From JANXMY01 sp965246745 (GTDB taxonomy: Bacteria; Armatimonadota; Armatimonadia; Armatimonadales; Capsulimonadaceae): 64,000 bases of DNA. Position numbers and translations under genes: made by a program. The stretch is from the NCBI GenBank assembly GCA_965246745.1, contig OZ251980.1:2170001-2234000 (forward strand). The letters run 5' to 3'. The notes beneath the pieces were generated by a model. That model ran no database searches and was not told where the DNA came from. It worked only from the letters and a program-made list of their open reading frames with translations. Within the stretch, counting starts at the first letter, position 1; each line of letters starts with the position of its first letter. This document shows positions 8,939 to 17,363 of the stretch, one piece after another.

Positions 8939-9091
8939 TTACCGGCCCGCTTTGCGGCACTTGTCGCTGCAATACACGACACTGTCCCAGTCGCGCTCCC
9001 ATTTTTTGCGCCACACAAAGGGCCGGCCGCAGACCGGACACACTTTGGTCGGCAGATGGTTCGGGTTTCGGACCGGAGCAGGCTTGGCCAT
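8939..9091 (-). CDS. DUF2256 zinc-ribbon protein
   Basis: The 50-residue protein reads LPTKVCPVCGRPFVWRKKW, then VVYCSDKCRKAG, the standard DUF2256 sequence with a four-cysteine zinc site (CPVC, CSDKC). Function is unknown. The ATG at 9091 lies two bases after the stop of the YHS-like gene, so translation is probably coupled. Family assignment is firm because the whole protein matches. Confidence 0.85.
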   Translation of the reverse strand: MAKPAPVRNPNHLPTKVCPVCGRPFVWRKKWERDWDSVVYCSDKCRKAGR

Positions 9092-9093
9092 GA

Positions 9094-9330
9094 TCAGTTT
9101 TCCGGCTCGCCGATTGGCGACAGCGACGCCGAAGTCACCGACGCGTGCGGGGTCGAGACCCAAAGCTGCGGGTCGCCGTCAAAAGTCTGCTTGTTTGTTA
9201 AATCCGTGAAATAAAAATGCCGCCCGGCATAGAAACTTTGATGGGGCGCTGTGCGCGGGTCAACAGGCTGCTGCGAGACCGGGTCCACGAACTCTTCCAA
9301 ATCTTTCGGGTCCGTGTCGTCATAGGTCAT
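9094..9330 (-). CDS. YHS-domain-like protein lacking the cysteine
   Basis: The 78-residue protein contains DPVSQQPVDPRTAPHQS, FYAGRHFYFTD and FDGDPQLWV. These follow the YHS domain pattern (DPVCGMxVDP, YxGxxYYFCSxxC, FxxxPxxY). The metal-binding cysteine of DPVCG is a serine and the second cysteine position is also lost, so metal binding in the usual way is unlikely. I start at MTYDDTDPKDLEE (9330). It sits between a small outer-membrane-type gene and the DUF2256 gene, all in one direction. Confidence 0.6.
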   Translation of the reverse strand: MTYDDTDPKDLEEFVDPVSQQPVDPRTAPHQSFYAGRHFYFTDLTNKQTFDGDPQLWVSTPHASVTSASLSPIGEPEN

Positions 9331-9349
9331 AAGTCTTGCTTTCTCGATC

Positions 9350-9916
9350 TCAAAATTTGGCTCCCACTTGGAGGTTGAAGCCGCTGAACCGGGTCGAGCC
9401 GAGCTTGTTGGCATCGGTGTAGCTGATCTCAAACAGATATGCCTGGTTCAGCTCCACGCCGGCATTCAAGCGATACCCGAACTGCGTTTTGTTCGCCGAC
9501 GAGCCGAGGCCCGAGCCGTGCAGAAAGTACGCCCCCGCGCCGGCCCCCACATACGGAGTCAGCGTGCCTTCGCCCGGCGCGGCCAGGCTGTAACGCACTC
9601 CCGGCCCGATCCCGACATAGCTTGCGTTCACCCCGTGGCGGTTGGCGACTGCATAGTCAATGTACGCCAGCGGGCGGACGCCGGACAGAGAAGCCGCTGC
9701 GCCGGCCCCCGGCGCAAGGGCGTACTCGGCCCCGGCGCTGAAGAACGTATCGCTGACAGCGTTTTTGAGGCGGGTGCCGCTCGGCAGAAACACGCCGAGC
9801 TTGATGGTCACCGGCTTCTCCGCCGGGGCCGCCGACTGCGCCGCCGCGCTGCCGCTCAGTCCGAAGCCGCTGCCGAGGGTCGCCGCGAAAAGCAGAGCAA
9901 AAGTGGTCTGGGTCAT
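9350..9916 (-). CDS. small outer-membrane beta-barrel protein
   Basis: The 188-residue protein has a signal peptide (FALLFAATLGSGFGLSGSAAAQ). It is followed by alternating polar/non-polar strands rich in glycine and aromatic residues, such as YVGIGPGVRYSL, LTPYVGAGAGAYF and FGYRLNAGVEL. It ends in FNLQVGAKF with a terminal phenylalanine, the usual signal for outer-membrane insertion. This fits an OmpA/OmpW-like eight-strand barrel. I used the ATG at 9916. Role unknown. Confidence 0.65.
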   Translation of the reverse strand: MTQTTFALLFAATLGSGFGLSGSAAAQSAAPAEKPVTIKLGVFLPSGTRLKNAVSDTFFSAGAEYALAPGAGAAASLSGVRPLAYIDYAVANRHGVNASYVGIGPGVRYSLAAPGEGTLTPYVGAGAGAYFLHGSGLGSSANKTQFGYRLNAGVELNQAYLFEISYTDANKLGSTRFSGFNLQVGAKF

Positions 9917-10066
9917 GTGTGTTCTCCGTTGACTGTCCATAGAAACCGTTCGCAAAAGAAGCCGGCGCTTTTGCATGCTCCATTTTAGCACGTCGCGTGC
10001 CGCCCGGTCAAGGATGACCTGCTCCGGCTTGCCGCCCCGCCGATATTTAGGCTTGTGGATTTAGGA

Positions 10067-10086
10067 CCCAGGATTTCAATCCTGGG
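10067..10086 (-). terminator. hairpin after the S53 protease gene
   Basis: CCCAGGATT (10067-10075) pairs with AATCCTGGG (10078-10086), just downstream of the protease stop at 10102. There is no long U-tract, so it is a weak terminator or a short palindromic repeat. Confidence 0.45.
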
Positions 10087-10101
10087 ACAATCGCAGGCAA
10101 A

Positions 10102-12651
10102 TTACGGCGCAGGAATGCTCAGCTCCGCCGCGCGGGCGGCATACACCCAGTACCCCGCATACGGCGACAGCGTGCCGGTCGCGGCGGACACGGCGACATA
10201 CCGGCCCGACGGCGTATCGTAAGTATACAGCGTCGGCGAGACGACGCTTGCCGCCAGCGGAGCGCCGCCGGCCGTCACCGATGCCAGCGGCACGGCGGCG
10301 GGAAACGGGTCGCCGATTAAGTTCCAGCCTGCCGACAGCAAAACCGAAAACGGCCCGGCCGCCGGGACAAGCGCTCCGTCGAAGTGCGGATACGACGGAG
10401 CCGCGAAATTGACCCAGTAGCCCGCGCCGGGAGTCAGCGTGTTCGCCGGAGCGCTTGGATAAAACACATAGCTCAGCGCGGCCGGGTTCCAGGCGACCAG
10501 CCGGGCGGACGACCCGGACAAGCCGAACACGGCCGCAAAGTCGCCGACCCCGGTGTAGGAATACGGCGACGAAATCATTTGCAGGCCCGCGCCGAACGTG
10601 TGCGCGGGCCGCAGGGAAAAGTTCACCGCGACGCTTCCCCCGGCGGCCGCCGCTGCCGGCGCGGCTTTCGCCCCCGCATACGCGCCGCCCGTAGCGGCGT
10701 AAGCCGCCGCGCTGAGCGTTACGCTCTGCCCGGCGGGCACGGACAGGGTGTATGTCCCCGCCGCGCTTGTTGTCGCCGTGCCCAGGGCTGCGCCGCCCGA
10801 CGACAGGGCGCTAACCGCGACATTCGGCAGCGCGGCGCCTGTGTCGGCGGCCGTGATCGTTCCCATCACTGTCGCGGTCCCCGCCGCCGCCGGCAGGCCG
10901 CCGACCAGGGTGCTCAGCAGGGCGGAGCCGATAAACGATCCCCAGCCGGACGCGTTGTCGTAGCCCGGTCCCGCCGGATAATACAGATTTGTCCCGGCGG
11001 TGATGTCGTGGAAGTTCGAGCCGTAGACGGCGCTCGCGCCGATCTGGTAGAGCACCGGGTTCAAAAAACCCACCGGCGGCTTGCCGAGCGCGGCCCGCCC
11101 CTGGTTCGCCAGCGCCGTGAAGCCCGCCCACAGCGGGGCCGCCGCCGACGTTCCGCCGTACACATGCCACCCGCCCGCGTAGTAAATCGAGTAGCCGGTC
11201 TGCGGGTCTGAGTTCAGGGCCACATCGGGAACGCTCCGCATGGCCGGGGCCGGGTTGAGATTGGATTGATAGCTCGGCGCGGGCCACAGGGTCGAAAAGC
11301 CGCCCCCGCCGCCGTTGCCGAATGCGCTGTATGTCGGGTCGGTGATAAACCGCAGATCGGGCGGGCTGCTCCAAACGGTTTCCGACGCATACGTCCCGCC
11401 GCTGCCGTTGGTGGTCAGCGTCGTCCCGCCGACCCCGGTGACATACGGCTGCGAGCCGGGGTCGTCCACGCTCAGCGCCGCGCCGTCGTCATACGCGCCG
11501 AGGTCGCCGGTCGCCGAAAAAAGGCTCTGCCCCTGCGCGGCCATCTGCTGAAAAATCTGGTTTTCCCCGGTTGTCAGCATTCCCGCCGCCTGCGACTCCG
11601 GCTCGCCCCACGAGGTGCTGATCTGCTTGGCGAGATTGTCGGTGGCAATTCGGTTGTAGCCGTCTAAGTACTGCTGCGTGGTGTTGTTGTTCGGCGCTTC
11701 GTAAACCAGGATTTTGCTGAGGCTCGGGGCCAGCGCCAGCGCCAGCTCAATGTCCAGCGTCACTTCATCCGCCCCGCCGCCGGGCGCTCCCGAAAAGCCG
11801 TCCACCAAGATCGTCTGGAGCGGCACGGCGGGCAGGCCGAACCTGGCCTCGTAAGCGGCAATGTCCGACGCCGTAAACCCGTCCAGCTCATACAGCGCCA
11901 GCGTCTGCCCCGCGCCGTTTGCCGGCGAGCTTAAGCCGTAAGCCGTCTTGACATCCGACGGCGACAAGCCGCCGCCCGGCCCGGTCCCGCTGCGCCCGGC
12001 AAGGACCGAAGGCCGCGCAAGCGCTTCGCGCAGATGGGAATGCGGACGCGCCGCCGTGTCGAGGCCGACCACGCCCAGCACCCGGCCCGCCATGCCGCCC
12101 GGCAGGCGCGGCCCGGCGTCGGGCGCACGGAACAGGTGCCCGTCGGCCGCCGCGTAGGTGTGCAGGCGCAGCCCGAACGCCGCTTCCACCGTGCTTGCCG
12201 GCCCGGAAACGTCCAAAATCAGCCGGTTCGGGTGCGTCCCCGTCACGGCCAGCCCCGCGCTTTTCGCCGCCGCCGCCACCGCCGCGTAGTCGGCCTCGGT
12301 TGGCCCAAACCGCGCTGTGAACTCGGCCGGGGTCAAAAAATGCCCGTACAGCGGGTCGCCCGGCGTGGACAGCCGGCCCAGCAGCTCGGCCAGCGCGGCT
12401 TGATGGCGAAGCGGCAGGGTCAGCGCCAGCCCGACCGGCTGCGTCCCGGCAACCCGTCCGACCAGATGCGCCCGCCGGACCGCCGCCGGAATATGCCCCC
12501 CGAGGCGCGGCCCGAGCGCCTGCGCCCCCTGCGCCGACGCGGCTCGGAGCGCCCCGGCCCGCTCGCGCGTGCTCGGGGCGGCTCCGGCGGACAGCGCCAG
12601 GGTCAGCGCCGCCAGCGCGGCGGCGGTCTGTCGGGTGATGGAAACTTTCAT
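10102..12651 (-). CDS. S53 family (kumamolisin/sedolisin) serine-carboxyl protease
   Basis: The 849-residue precursor has a signal peptide, then a pro-kumamolisin activation domain (residues about 50-210, with YGHFLTPAEFTARFGP). A catalytic S53 domain follows (about 240-610). The catalytic Glu and Asp are in EVTLDIELALALAP and the nucleophile is in GGTSAAAPLWAG. The downstream part holds a carboxypeptidase-regulatory-like beta domain (about 625-700) and a C-terminal region ending in two YWV segments (GAGYWVNF, YAGYWVYA). Sedolisins are secreted endopeptidases usually active at acid pH and self-processed. The start at 12651 (MKVSITRQ) gives a normal signal peptide. Substrates unknown. Confidence 0.9.
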   Translation of the reverse strand: MKVSITRQTAAALAALTLALSAGAAPSTRERAGALRAASAQGAQALGPRLGGHIPAAVRRAHLVGRVAGTQPVGLALTLPLRHQAALAELLGRLSTPGDPLYGHFLTPAEFTARFGPTEADYAAVAAAAKSAGLAVTGTHPNRLILDVSGPASTVEAAFGLRLHTYAAADGHLFRAPDAGPRLPGGMAGRVLGVVGLDTAARPHSHLREALARPSVLAGRSGTGPGGGLSPSDVKTAYGLSSPANGAGQTLALYELDGFTASDIAAYEARFGLPAVPLQTILVDGFSGAPGGGADEVTLDIELALALAPSLSKILVYEAPNNNTTQQYLDGYNRIATDNLAKQISTSWGEPESQAAGMLTTGENQIFQQMAAQGQSLFSATGDLGAYDDGAALSVDDPGSQPYVTGVGGTTLTTNGSGGTYASETVWSSPPDLRFITDPTYSAFGNGGGGGFSTLWPAPSYQSNLNPAPAMRSVPDVALNSDPQTGYSIYYAGGWHVYGGTSAAAPLWAGFTALANQGRAALGKPPVGFLNPVLYQIGASAVYGSNFHDITAGTNLYYPAGPGYDNASGWGSFIGSALLSTLVGGLPAAAGTATVMGTITAADTGAALPNVAVSALSSGGAALGTATTSAAGTYTLSVPAGQSVTLSAAAYAATGGAYAGAKAAPAAAAAGGSVAVNFSLRPAHTFGAGLQMISSPYSYTGVGDFAAVFGLSGSSARLVAWNPAALSYVFYPSAPANTLTPGAGYWVNFAAPSYPHFDGALVPAAGPFSVLLSAGWNLIGDPFPAAVPLASVTAGGAPLAASVVSPTLYTYDTPSGRYVAVSAATGTLSPYAGYWVYAARAAELSIPAP

Positions 12652-12713
12652 AGGGGTTTGCCTTGCTGTTGAAACGGGAGTCAAAGGTGTTTTTTGTGAG
12701 GGTACATCACGGT

Positions 12714-12890
12714 AACGAGGGCATAAACGCCCGCGCTCAGGCTTTATTGGGGTGGGGGGCGAAGCGCCAAGCTGCCGAGGGTAAGGCAGAAGATGTAAAT
12801 AATTTGTATCCTATTCTTGTCTTACTCCTGTCCCTTACCCTCGGGACCTTAGCGTCCGCGCTCCCCAGCGCGGGCATTTATGCCCTCGCA
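12714..12890. repeat. palindromic intergenic element, family 1 copy B
   Basis: This fills most of the 300-base gap between the protease and TPR genes. Arms CGAGGGCATAAACGCCCG (starting 12716) and the inverse at 12867-12888 bound the element. Inside, CGAGGGTAAGG and CCTTACCCTCGG form a second inverted pair. The layout and several words match copy A. It is non-coding. Confidence 0.7.
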
Positions 12891-12920
12891 ACAAAACGCC
12901 CTCGCAGCCACCGTCACTCT

Positions 12921-12946
12921 CGGCCTACTCACTCGGCCTACTCACT
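12921..12946 (+). repeat. 13-base tandem duplication beside the TPR gene stop
   Basis: CGGCCTACTCACT occurs twice in a row (12921-12933 and 12934-12946) and begins a third time. It lies just after the stop codon at 12955 of the minus-strand TPR gene. Confidence 0.85.
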
Positions 12947-12954
12947 CGGCTCGA

Positions 12955-13953
12955 TTACGGCTTCGCGGCGGCGGTCTTCGGCAGCGTGTCCAGCGCCTGC
13001 TGGGCGGCGGCGTAGCCCTGCGCCAGACGCACGGCATGGGTCAGCTCCGAGCGGGCCGCGTCCATCCGGCCCTGCGCGACCGCGACCAGGCCGAGATGAT
13101 AGCGGGTTTCCGCCTGCCGGGGCAGCGTGTTGGCCGCCTGCAACAAATTCTGCTCCGCTTCGGCGTAATTGCCCTGCTGGTACTGCACCCAGCCGAGCGT
13201 ATCCTGGTACTGCGCGAGCGTCGTCTCGTCGTCCCCTTTTTTCCGGGCCAGCGCCAGCGCGTTTTGGGCCAGCGTCAGCGCTTCCGGCAGGTTGGTCCCG
13301 CGCACGGCATACGCATACGCCAGGTTGTTCAGCGGGCCGGCCTCCGCCGGGTAGGCTTGGATGGCTTTTTTGTACGTCGCCGTGCCCCGCACCGTGTCGC
13401 CGGCATCGAAATATGCCTGCCCGAGCGCAGTGGTCAGGCTGGCCAAATCCGTCGCGCCCGGAGCGCTGATTTTGCTTTGCAGCAGCGCCGCCAGCTTGGC
13501 CGCCGACGCCTGCGCCGCCGCCGTCTGCCCAAGCTGCTGCTGGGCGGCGATCAAAAGCTGGTAGCCGCGCTCGTCGTTGGGATACTTCTGCACCGCCTGC
13601 GTCATGTAATCGGCCAGGGCCTGGTTGTCGCCGACCGCGCTGAACACCAGCGCGACCGACAGCGGCGGCATCCCGTCCACGGCATTGAGCGTCGTCGGTC
13701 CCAGATAGACCGCCGGGTCGTGGGGCGAGGCGGCGGCAATCGCCCGGTCGGTCCACTGCCGCGCTTCAGTGTCTTTGGGGTCGGTCTGGGCGTGGCGCAG
13801 CGCTTCGGCCAGGTAATCCTGCGCCTTGCGGGCGTTCTGCGCCTGCGTGCCGCACCCGGCGGCGCACAGCATGAGCGGCAGCCCCCAAAGCAGCAGCGCC
13901 CAAAGTGGGAACAGCCGACGCGCGGCGCGGTGCGGTGGTGAATAAAAGTGCAT
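12955..13953 (-). CDS. TPR-repeat lipoprotein
   Basis: The 332-residue protein has a basic start, a hydrophobic core and the lipobox LCAAGC, so it is probably a lipoprotein anchored through Cys about residue 26. The rest is a chain of helix pairs with tetratricopeptide spacing: AYFDAGDTVRGTATYKKAI, PLNNLAYAYAVRGT, TLGWVQYQQGNYAEAEQNL and RYHLGLVAVAQGRMDAA. TPR arrays are protein-binding scaffolds. I start at MHFYSPPH (13953). Partner unknown. Confidence 0.75.
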   Translation of the reverse strand: MHFYSPPHRAARRLFPLWALLLWGLPLMLCAAGCGTQAQNARKAQDYLAEALRHAQTDPKDTEARQWTDRAIAAASPHDPAVYLGPTTLNAVDGMPPLSVALVFSAVGDNQALADYMTQAVQKYPNDERGYQLLIAAQQQLGQTAAAQASAAKLAALLQSKISAPGATDLASLTTALGQAYFDAGDTVRGTATYKKAIQAYPAEAGPLNNLAYAYAVRGTNLPEALTLAQNALALARKKGDDETTLAQYQDTLGWVQYQQGNYAEAEQNLLQAANTLPRQAETRYHLGLVAVAQGRMDAARSELTHAVRLAQGYAAAQQALDTLPKTAAAKP

Positions 13954-14036
13954 CAGCGTATTATAGCATAGGCGAGGATGAAAAGAAGATGAAAAACCGA
14001 CGGCGCGGCGACTTTCCGAGGTATACTGAAACACAG

Positions 14037-14489
14037 ATGGCGATTTTGCGGCGGCTCACACTTTTTGCGGGCATTTTGGCGGTTTTCTTGACCGCCGGAA
14101 GCGCCCTGCCGGCCCCGGCGGCTCGGCCCTGCCCGTCTGCGGAGCGCGGCGCAGCCCGGCCGGTCCGGCCTGCGGCCCTCTGCGCGATGGGCTGCCCCGT
14201 TCCGGCGATGCCGCCGATGGCCTGCTGCCCGCCGGCGGCCGCCCCCGCGCGGCCCGCCGCCGGCACTGCGCCGGCCTGCCGCTCGAACTTTTCCTGCCTC
14301 GCTTGCGGCCTCCCGGCCCGCGCCGCCGCGCCCCAGCCGCTTTGGGCGTCCGCGCTGCGGCCCGGCGCGGCCTGCGTGCCGCCTGCGCCGAGCGCTCTGC
14401 CCCTGCGCCGCTTTTTCCTCCGTCGCTCCGGCCCCCGGCCGCCCTCGCTTCTGCACACGCCCGGACTCCGTGCGCCCCCGCCTGCTTGA
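14037..14489 (+). CDS. Cys/Pro-rich hypothetical secreted protein
   Basis: The 150-residue reading frame begins with a signal-like segment (LRRLTLFAGILAVFLTAGSALP). It continues with cysteine-, methionine- and proline-rich sequence such as CAMGCPVPAMPPMACC. Small Cys/Met-rich exported proteins often occur beside copper genes, and the next gene is a metal-linked barrel fused to a FixH-like domain. The opposite strand is also open here because of the high GC, so coding status is uncertain. The ATG at 14037 was chosen because the signal-like segment starts there. Confidence 0.4.
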   Translation: MAILRRLTLFAGILAVFLTAGSALPAPAARPCPSAERGAARPVRPAALCAMGCPVPAMPPMACCPPAAAPARPAAGTAPACRSNFSCLACGLPARAAAPQPLWASALRPGAACVPPAPSALPLRRFFLRRSGPRPPSLLHTPGLRAPPPA

Positions 14490-14564
14490 CTCACTGCGCC
14501 GATTGTTTCGGCCTGCCGCCCGGCTTTACGGCGGCGGGTCTTTGCCCCAGGAGTAAGCTGTTCC

Positions 14565-16244
14565 ATGATTTCTTTCGGTTCACGCGCCGGGCGCACGCTT
14601 GCCCCCGCCGCCCTGCTTTGTTTGTCGTCTGCGGCCCTCGCCGCGCCGAACACGCCGCCCCCGGCGACGACCAAAATGCCTGCGATGACTATGAGTGGCA
14701 TGGCGTCGTCGGTGGATTTAAATGACCCGATGTCCCAGGAAGCGTCGGGGACCGCCTGGCTGCCGTCGTCTACCCCCGTTTACGGCAAAATGTTTATGCT
14801 CAAAGGCAATATGCTGATGCTGCACGGGGCGGTCATGCCCCGCTACACCGATGTCGGGTCAAAGCGCGGCGACCGGCGTTTTGACGCCCCCAACTGGCTG
14901 ATGGGCATGTTCAGCCACCCCCTCACGCCGCGCTCGCAGCTTGGGCTGCGGGCGATGCTGTCGCTGGACCCCGTCACCGAAGGCGGCTACGGCTACCCGC
15001 TGCTGTTTCAAACCGGCGAAACCTGGCGCCGTCAGCCGCTCCATGACCGGCAGCACCCGCACAACTTCCAAAGCGAATTGTCGGCGACTTATTCGCGGCT
15101 GCTCGGCGGCGGCCGGTCGCTGTCGCTGTACCTGGCCGACCCCGGCGAGCCGGCCCTCGGCCCGCCGACTTATATGCACCGGCTGCTGGCGTATGACCTG
15201 GCCGACGCCCCCCTCGGGCACCACTGGCAGGATGCGACCCATATTCAGTTCGGGGTGGCGACGGCGGGCCTCAATTTCGGCAGCCGCGTCAAGCTCGAAG
15301 CCAGTCAGTTCACAGGGCGCGAGCCTGACGAAAACCGCTGGTCGTTCCAAAAAGCACGCTTTGACAGCACCAGCGGCCGGGTGTCGTTCAATCCCAGCGC
15401 CGACAATGCGCTGCAAGTCTCTTATGGGTTTCTGAAAAACCCGGAAGGCGACGGCCAGAACCAGCATCGGCTGACGGCCTCGTGGCTTGGTAACAAGCCG
15501 CTCGGCGACGACTCAAACTTCACGGCGGCCCTGGTCTTCGGCCAGAACACGCTGACAAGCGAGGGCAAGTCCAATTCGTTTCTCGCCGAAGCCGATTATC
15601 AGCGCGGGCGGGATACCGTGTTTACGCGCCTCGAAAGCCTCCAAAAATCGGGCCGCGAGCTGGCTTTGCCCGAAGACAGCCTGCAAAACCGCAAGTTCAC
15701 CCTCGGCGCGTACACGCTCGGCTATGTTCGCGACATCACTCACGGCACGGGAGTTGATACGGGAATCGGCTTCGCCGTTACCGCCGACACGCTCCCGGCG
15801 ACCCTCCGCGCCGACTACGGCGGCGGCACCCCGCTGTCGTTTCAACTGTACCTGCGCCTGCGCCCGTCGCGCCTGAGAAACCAAAGCATGGCGGGAATGA
15901 TGGCGGAAAGGCAGGACGCGCCTGCCGACCCGGCTTCAGGTGACGTGGCCGTCGCGGCGGCGATTGCGCCCGACCCGCCGAAAGCGCGAGCAGCCGAAAC
16001 GCTGACCTTTACCGTGACCGATGCCGGCGGCAAGCCGGTGACCGGCGCAAAAATCGCCGCGTCGGTCGCCATGACGACCATGGATATGGGGACGACCCAC
16101 CCGGCGTTTCGGGACCTCGGCGGCGGCCGGTATCAGGGCACGGTCACGTTCTCGATGCCCGGCCCGTGGCGCGTCTCGGTCACGGTGACGCCGCCCGGCG
16201 GCGGGGGTGTCGTCATGAAAGCGCTGGAGTACGCGGCGGAGTAG
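14565..16244 (+). CDS. metal-resistance-associated outer-membrane protein fused to a FixH/YtkA-like domain
   Basis: The 559-residue protein starts with a signal peptide and a methionine-rich stretch (KMPAMTMSGM). From about residue 45 to 430 it resembles barrel-like proteins found in heavy-metal operons: EASGTAWLPSSTP, LGLRAMLSLDP, YPLLFQTGE, DRQHPHNF, GEPALGPP and GHHWQDATHI. Residues about 455-559 form a FixH/YtkA-like Ig domain (FTVTDAGGKPVTGAKI, then MTTMDMGTTHPAF, GPWRVSVTV) with a Met-rich loop of the type that binds copper. AGGAG lies about 12 bases before the start. Metal handling is inferred from the family and the Met clusters. Confidence 0.6.
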   Translation: MISFGSRAGRTLAPAALLCLSSAALAAPNTPPPATTKMPAMTMSGMASSVDLNDPMSQEASGTAWLPSSTPVYGKMFMLKGNMLMLHGAVMPRYTDVGSKRGDRRFDAPNWLMGMFSHPLTPRSQLGLRAMLSLDPVTEGGYGYPLLFQTGETWRRQPLHDRQHPHNFQSELSATYSRLLGGGRSLSLYLADPGEPALGPPTYMHRLLAYDLADAPLGHHWQDATHIQFGVATAGLNFGSRVKLEASQFTGREPDENRWSFQKARFDSTSGRVSFNPSADNALQVSYGFLKNPEGDGQNQHRLTASWLGNKPLGDDSNFTAALVFGQNTLTSEGKSNSFLAEADYQRGRDTVFTRLESLQKSGRELALPEDSLQNRKFTLGAYTLGYVRDITHGTGVDTGIGFAVTADTLPATLRADYGGGTPLSFQLYLRLRPSRLRNQSMAGMMAERQDAPADPASGDVAVAAAIAPDPPKARAAETLTFTVTDAGGKPVTGAKIAASVAMTTMDMGTTHPAFRDLGGGRYQGTVTFSMPGPWRVSVTVTPPGGGGVVMKALEYAAE

Positions 16245-16251
16245 GCTCGGG

Positions 16252-16257
16252 TACAAT
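16252..16257 (+). promoter_or_regulatory. -10 box directly before the HD-domain gene (leaderless)
   Basis: TACAAT ends 6 bases before the ATG at 16264, which places the predicted transcription start at the start codon. No Shine-Dalgarno is present between. Confidence 0.45.
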
Positions 16258-16263
16258 CGCTTT

Positions 16264-16896
16264 ATGGAACTTGTGCGCTTTGACACCGCCTGGGCGGCGC
16301 TGCTGCTTTGGCTCGGCGTTTCCGAAACCGACGCCTGGCCGATGCGGGGCGAGATCATCACCCAGCACCGGCAGCCGGGCCGGGCGTATCATAACTTAAA
16401 TCATGCCCTGCGCGTGCTGAGTGATGTCAAAAAGTTCGCCCACTGGTGGGGGGTCGAGGACTACGGCGCAGTGCAGCTTGCGGCGCTTTTGCACGATGTC
16501 GTGTACGACCCCCGCCGGGCGGACAACGAAGCGCAAAGCGCCGAGTTTGCGCTTTGGTGGGGCCGCCGGCTCGGCATCGCCCCGGCGACGCTCGCGCAGG
16601 CCGCCGAGATCATCCGGGCGACGCAGGCCCACGCGCCGGCCGAGTCGCCCGACACGCGGCTGGTGCTCGATGCCGATTTACTGGTTTTAGCGTCGCCGCC
16701 GGACGACTACGACTCCTACCGGCGGGCCGTCCGGCGCGAATACGTTTGGGTGTCCGGCCCCGACTGGGCGGCGGGGCGGCGGCGCGTTTTGGAAGGCTTT
16801 CTCGCCCGCGATCAGATTTACCAGACCCCGGCGCTCGGGCGTGCCCTGGAAGCGCCCGCGCGGGCCAATCTGCGGCGGGAACTCAGCGGGCTGTGA
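16264..16896 (+). CDS. HD-superfamily metal-dependent phosphohydrolase
   Basis: The 210-residue protein carries AYHNLNHALRVL (about residue 44), AALLHDVVYDP (about 74, the HD pair), NEAQSAEFA and the late DADLLVL. These are the conserved blocks of predicted metal-dependent HD phosphohydrolases of the COG4339 type. Metal ligands are the His, HD and late Asp. Substrate unknown. The gene seems to be leaderless and ends in a tandem duplication containing its stop codon. It converges on the LuxR-type gene. Confidence 0.75.
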   Translation: MELVRFDTAWAALLLWLGVSETDAWPMRGEIITQHRQPGRAYHNLNHALRVLSDVKKFAHWWGVEDYGAVQLAALLHDVVYDPRRADNEAQSAEFALWWGRRLGIAPATLAQAAEIIRATQAHAPAESPDTRLVLDADLLVLASPPDDYDSYRRAVRREYVWVSGPDWAAGRRRVLEGFLARDQIYQTPALGRALEAPARANLRRELSGL

Positions 16897-16920
16897 CAGA
16901 AATCGGGCTGTGACAGAAAA
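16887..16920 (+). repeat. 17-base tandem duplication over the stop of the HD gene
   Basis: Unit CGGGCTGTGACAGAAAT (16887-16903) is repeated at 16904-16920 with the last base changed. The first unit contains the TGA stop of the HD gene, so the stop is duplicated. Confidence 0.85.
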
Positions 16921-16947
16921 AAGCGGGAAACTTGCGTTTCCCGCTTT
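16920..16947. terminator. bidirectional terminator between convergent genes
   Basis: AAAGCGGGAAA (16920-16930) and TTTCCCGCTTT (16937-16947) form a perfect 11-base stem with loop CTTGCG. On the minus strand it is followed by a run of T, so it is a typical intrinsic terminator of the LuxR-type gene. It can also stop the HD gene. Confidence 0.85.
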
Positions 16948-16995
16948 GAGTTTGGGTTGCCTGCGGCTGCTAGGGCACTCGTTTCACTGCCTTGC

Positions 16996-17301
16996 CTAAT
17001 CGGCGAACTGCGCTTCGTAGGGAATGAGGCCGAGCCGTGTGGCGCGGCGGAACGCCTGCACACGGTTGTTGACATGCAGCTTGTCGTAGACATTTGCCAG
17101 GTGGAAATCCACCGTGCGCTTGGAGACAAACAGCGTGTCGGCCACTTCCCGGCTGGACTTGCCCTGGATCACATGGGTCAAAACTTCGATCTCGCGCTTC
17201 GTCAGCTTCACAAGATGCGAATCGTCCCCGCCTAACATTCCATTGACCGACGGGGCCTTCTGGCCCAACACTGCTCCTGGGGAGACAGACATAGCTGTCA
17301 T
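16996..17301 (-). CDS. LuxR/GerE-type helix-turn-helix regulator without a receiver
   Basis: The 101-residue protein is essentially a GerE DNA-binding domain. LTKREIEVLTHVIQGKSSREVADTL carries the first helices, SKRTVDFHLANVYDKLHVNNR holds the recognition helix, and RATRLGLIP closes it. An N-terminal tail of about 30 residues shows no receiver or ligand domain. The ATG at 17301 has AAAGGAG at the right distance. Single-domain regulators of this kind act constitutively or through partners. Targets unknown. Confidence 0.85.
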   Translation of the reverse strand: MTAMSVSPGAVLGQKAPSVNGMLGGDDSHLVKLTKREIEVLTHVIQGKSSREVADTLFVSKRTVDFHLANVYDKLHVNNRVQAFRRATRLGLIPYEAQFAD

Positions 17302-17363
17302 AGAACTCGCTCCTTTCGCGATGCCGCCTCCACACCTGATTATGGCAGAGTAAGGCGGCTTCG

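Noticed and set aside
13961..14701. Minus-strand 246-codon frame opposite the Cys/Pro-rich gene
   Set aside because: It runs into the next plus-strand gene and is Arg/Gly-rich without motifs; the plus strand has a signal-like start, though confidence there is also low.
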